A stretch of DNA of 64,000 nt from CAVUPF01 sp963803755. Lineage in GTDB: Bacteria > Actinomycetota > Thermoleophilia > Solirubrobacterales > 70-9. The stretch is from contig CAWDNP010000003.1 in the NCBI GenBank assembly GCA_963803755.1, positions 1-64,000 of the forward strand. Reading direction: 5' to 3'. The notes beneath the pieces were generated by a model that saw only the letters and a program-made list of their open reading frames with translations, made no database searches and was not told where the DNA came from. This document shows, in pieces, positions 61,521 to 64,000 of the stretch. Both the position numbers and the translations under genes were made by a program. The first letter of the stretch is position 1. Every line of letters starts with the position of its first letter.

Positions 61521-62182
61521 TCGAGGCGGTCCTCTTCGACATCGATGGCACCTTGATCACCACCGGCGGTGCCGGCGCGGTCGCTTGGCGCCGCGCCTTC
61601 GAGGAGCTTCACGGAACGCCGCTCGACATCCGCGAGGTGACCGAGTCGGGGATGACCGACCCCGAGGTCGGCCGCGTTGCCTTGCGCAACATCCTTGGCC
61701 GCGACCCCGACCGGCGCGAGCTTGCCGCGGCGATGGGCCACTACCTCCGCCACCTCTCCACGGCGGTCGATGAGGCCGACGGCTACCGGGTGATGGCGGG
61801 GATCGAGGAGCTGCTCGAGCGCCTGGTCGACGGCGGTCACCTGCTCGGCATGACTACCGGCAACGTCGAGGCCGCCGCCCACATCAAGCTCGCCCGCGCC
61901 GGCCTCAACCGCTTCTTCTCCTTCGGCGGCTACGGCTCCGACTCCAAAGAGCGGACCGAGCTGACCCGCTGCGCCCTGGAGCGCGGCAGGCTCGTCTCCG
62001 GCGGCACCTTGTCCAAAGGGGCCAGCATCTCGGTGGGCGACACCCCCCGCGATGTCGCCGCTGGCCACGGCGCCGGGATCGAAGTGGTCGGCGTCGCGAC
62101 GGGCAACTTTACCGTCGACCAGCTCCGCGAGGCGGGTGCCGACCACGTCGTAGCGACCGTCGAGGACGGCTTCCCCGTTTGA
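61517..62182 (+). CDS. HAD-superfamily phosphatase
   Basis: 221 residues from TTG 61517, which overlaps the cydB stop. AVLFDIDGTLITTGGAGAVAW is HAD motif I; LLGMTTGNVEAAAHIKLARAGLN motif II; SDSKERTELTRCALERGR motif III with Lys; ISVGDTPRDVAAGHGAGIEVVGVATG motif IV. The alpha-helical cap after motif I is of the phosphoglycolate-phosphatase (C1) type. Substrate unknown; as the last gene of a sugar-phosphate operon a sugar-phosphate role is plausible. It converges with cfa (3 bases between stops). Confidence 0.92.
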   Translation: MIEAVLFDIDGTLITTGGAGAVAWRRAFEELHGTPLDIREVTESGMTDPEVGRVALRNILGRDPDRRELAAAMGHYLRHLSTAVDEADGYRVMAGIEELLERLVDGGHLLGMTTGNVEAAAHIKLARAGLNRFFSFGGYGSDSKERTELTRCALERGRLVSGGTLSKGASISVGDTPRDVAAGHGAGIEVVGVATGNFTVDQLREAGADHVVATVEDGFPV

Positions 62183-62185
62183 CCC

Positions 62186-63391
62186 TCACGCAAGCGTGCA
62201 ACGTGCTTGGTAGATCGAGGTAAAGCCGGACTCGAAACCGTTGCGTGCCGCGCGGAGGTAGAGGCGCCAGACTCGGACTCGCTCGGGGCCTGCGAGTTGG
62301 ACGGCGCGGTCGAGGTTCTGGTCGAGGCGGCGTGCCCAGTGGCGCAGCGTCTCGGCGTAGTCGGCGCCAAACTCCTCGACGTGGCGGGTGATGAAGCCGG
62401 CGCGCTCCAGCGCCAGCAGCCCCCGCGAGAGGTGGAGCGGGTCGGCGTCGGGGAAAACGTAGCGCTCCGAGAACGGGCCGGCGTCGGGGTCGGTGTGGCG
62501 CAGTCGGGCGATGCCGTGGTTGAGCAGCCGCCCGCCCGGCTCCAGCAGCCCGGCCAGGGTTCGCGCGTAGACGTCGATCTGCTCGGCGCCGACGTGCTCG
62601 ACCATGCCGATGCTGGCGATCGCGTCGAAGCGCTCGCCGGCCAGGTCGCGGTAGTCCATGACGCGGACCTCGACCCGGTCGCCGACACCAGCCTCCGCCG
62701 CCCGCTGCCGCGCTTTCTCGGCCTGGGGAGGGGAGAGGGTGATGCCGAGAACCCGCGCGCCGTGGCGGGTCGCCGCCCAGAGCGGAAAGCTGCCCCACCC
62801 GCAGCCGACGTCCAGCACCCGCTCGCCATCTTGCAGGGCCAACTTGCGGCAGACCATCTCGAGCTTCTCCTCCTGTGCTGCCTCCAGCGTCTGCGCCCCA
62901 CGCGAGAAGACCGCGCAGCTATAGGTCATCGAGTCGTCGAGGAAGAGGGAGAAGAACTCGTTTGAGACGTCGTAGTGGTGGCGGACGGCGCGGGCGTCGC
63001 GCTCCTTGGTGTGGCGGTGGCCGCTGGGGCGCAGCTCCGAGGCTGGGCGGCGCGGCGGTCGGGTGACCCCGGCGGCACGCACCGTCCCCAACAGCAGCTT
63101 CGCCTTGTCCTCTCGCTGCAGCGTCGGCGGCTTCCAGCTGTGCAGCAGCTCGATCACCGCGTCCATGTCGTCGACCTCGATGTCGCCGCTGACGTAGGCG
63201 CGGCCGAGGCCGAGCTGTCCCGGTGCTCGCAGCACGTGTGCGGCGGCGCGCGGTGAGCGGACGTAGAAGGTGGGCCCGCCGTCGGAGCTGGCCGGCAGTC
63301 GCGTCCCGTCCCAGAACTCGACCGTGAACGGACGCTCCGGGATCCGCTTCTCGATCTCGCGCCGCAGCGGCGCGGTGCTTGCGAACGGCAT
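62186..63391 (-). CDS. cfa: Cyclopropane-fatty-acid-phospholipid synthase
   Basis: 401 residues. The N-terminal lipid-binding domain (FTVEFWDGTRLPASSDGGPTFYVRS) is followed by VRHHYDVSNEFFSLFLDDSMTYSCAVF and the SAM motif VLDVGCGWGSFPLWAA, then GITLSPPQAEKARQRA, FDAIASIGMVEHVG and FITRHVEEFGADYAETLRHW. It methylenates double bonds in membrane lipids. ATG 63391 (MPFASTAPLRRE) is preferred. It diverges from a desaturase gene 89 bases away, so both steps (making and modifying double bonds) may share a control region. Confidence 0.95.
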   Translation of the reverse strand: MPFASTAPLRREIEKRIPERPFTVEFWDGTRLPASSDGGPTFYVRSPRAAAHVLRAPGQLGLGRAYVSGDIEVDDMDAVIELLHSWKPPTLQREDKAKLLLGTVRAAGVTRPPRRPASELRPSGHRHTKERDARAVRHHYDVSNEFFSLFLDDSMTYSCAVFSRGAQTLEAAQEEKLEMVCRKLALQDGERVLDVGCGWGSFPLWAATRHGARVLGITLSPPQAEKARQRAAEAGVGDRVEVRVMDYRDLAGERFDAIASIGMVEHVGAEQIDVYARTLAGLLEPGGRLLNHGIARLRHTDPDAGPFSERYVFPDADPLHLSRGLLALERAGFITRHVEEFGADYAETLRHWARRLDQNLDRAVQLAGPERVRVWRLYLRAARNGFESGFTSIYQARCTLA

Positions 63392-63479
63392 CGAGTGGAC
63401 CCTACAAATCGCGTGCGTCGGGTGCGCGCCAGGGGCATGTGACACCTTCCGGTGACATTCAGTCGTATCATCGCCAGGC
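63392..63479. promoter_or_regulatory. Divergent control region between cfa and desaturase
   Basis: GTGACA at 63439-63444 and GTGACA at 63452-63457 form direct repeats 13 bases apart; together they also give an imperfect palindrome, TGACACC-TTCC-GGTGACA. The region is otherwise GC-rich with no clear -10. It is a candidate operator for a lipid-responsive regulator. Confidence 0.45.
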
Positions 63480-64000
63480 GTGAGCGGACCTCTCCCTTCC
63501 GACATCCAGCCGGTCGCCAACGAGACTCGCGACCGGATCATCACCGGCTTGGTGACACTGGTCCCCTTCGTCGCGATCGGCCTTGCTGCTTGGCAGGTCT
63601 GGGACAGCGCCCTGCACTGGCGCGACGTCTTCCTCTTCCTCGGGCTCTACCTTCTGACCGGCCTCGGGATAACCGTCGGCTTCCATCGCCACCTCACCCA
63701 CCGCAGCTTTAAGACCAGCCCCTGGCTGCACGGTCTGCTGGCGATCCTCGGCTCGGCGGCGATCGAGGGACCGGTGATCTCCTGGGTCGCCGACCACCGC
63801 AAGCACCACGCCTTCTCCGACGAGGAGGGGGACCCCCATAGCCCCCACGTCGACCACGGCGGCGGCCTGCGCGGCGAGCTGCGCGGCCTCTTCCACGCCC
63901 ACATGGGCTGGCTCTTCATCCACACCCAGCGCGGCAACAAAGAGCGCTTCGCCCCGGACCTGATCAAGGACCCGGTGATCAGCTGGGTCGATCGCACCTT
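63480..64000 (+). CDS. Acyl-lipid/acyl-CoA desaturase, truncated by window edge
   Basis: From GTG 63480 the frame runs off the window (173 residues visible). VTLVPFVAIGLAAWQVW is the first helix, FHRHLTHRSFK the first His box (H-x4-H), and DHRKHHAFSDEEGDPHSPH the second (H-x2-HH) of delta-9 fatty-acid desaturases, membrane di-iron enzymes that introduce a double bond using O2. The third His box would lie beyond 64000. GC content is like the core genome. Confidence 0.9.
   Translation, partial: MSGPLPSDIQPVANETRDRIITGLVTLVPFVAIGLAAWQVWDSALHWRDVFLFLGLYLLTGLGITVGFHRHLTHRSFKTSPWLHGLLAILGSAAIEGPVISWVADHRKHHAFSDEEGDPHSPHVDHGGGLRGELRGLFHAHMGWLFIHTQRGNKERFAPDLIKDPVISWVDRT

Overview
The window is high-GC bacterial chromosome with GTG and TTG starts, a CIRCE-controlled groES-groEL operon, three tRNA genes without encoded CCA, a short NAD-type gnd, and LytR-CpsA-Psr and NlpC/P60 surface proteins. 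I infer a soil actinobacterium, most likely class Thermoleophilia (Solirubrobacter/Conexibacter relatives), from protein style; no rRNA is present to confirm it.

Layout. 1-6.9 kb: an ASCH-domain fragment, groES-groEL, an NAD(P)-binding oxidoreductase, 7Fe ferredoxin, the Mrp/ApbC Fe-S carrier, cyclophilin and an FMN alpha-hydroxy-acid oxidase. 6.9-16.8 kb is dense in ion and water transport: two K+ channels, an aquaporin, a GDT1-like membrane protein, a KimA-like permease, and a minus-strand set of an NRAMP-like transporter with altered metal-site motifs, a soluble PRC/MgtE-N/CBS protein and a degenerate channel-like membrane protein. 17-28 kb has lower GC and codes for secreted or surface proteins: GH92 mannosidase, a seven-repeat propeller, NlpC/P60, a broken GH76-like gene, LCP, RTX-type and TatA proteins. 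A tRNA-Ser(UGA) gene at 28.3 kb and a decayed copy of its 3' half plus terminator at 21.5 kb bracket 6.7 kb of this region, suggesting an old integration. Inside it, an IS481-type element has split the LCP gene; the target duplication and reading frame prove the split.

28-47 kb: three MFS exporters, lactone oxidase, PLP deaminase/aldolase, pyruvate kinase, tRNA-Ser(GCU), tRNA-Arg(ACG) next to an oxidoreductase remnant, cupin, phosphoesterase, aldo-keto reductase, an IS1182-type element flanked by CTAG, MBL and SRPBCC proteins, a PQQ-like propeller, a glycosidase and a GT-C glycosyltransferase. 47-64 kb: recQ and a nearly complete pentose-phosphate/upper-glycolysis block (zwf, gnd-pgl, rpiA, tkt-tal-pgi) that runs into cydA, a 23-codon ORF, cydB and a HAD phosphatase. 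A nucleotidyltransferase and partner gene behind an AT-rich palindrome sit between pgl and rpiA. The window ends with divergent cfa and an acyl-lipid desaturase cut by the edge.

A recurring oddity is single-base frame breaks in otherwise well-conserved genes (groEL, mrp, the KimA-like permease, recQ, the MBL gene, the IS1182 transposase and others). Many fall in short C/G runs, so assembly indels must be separated from real decay. The best candidates for new biology are the NRAMP-like/soluble-MgtE pair, the 23-codon ORF stitched between cydA and cydB by ATGA overlaps, the nucleotidyltransferase module, and the tRNA-Ser-bounded island.
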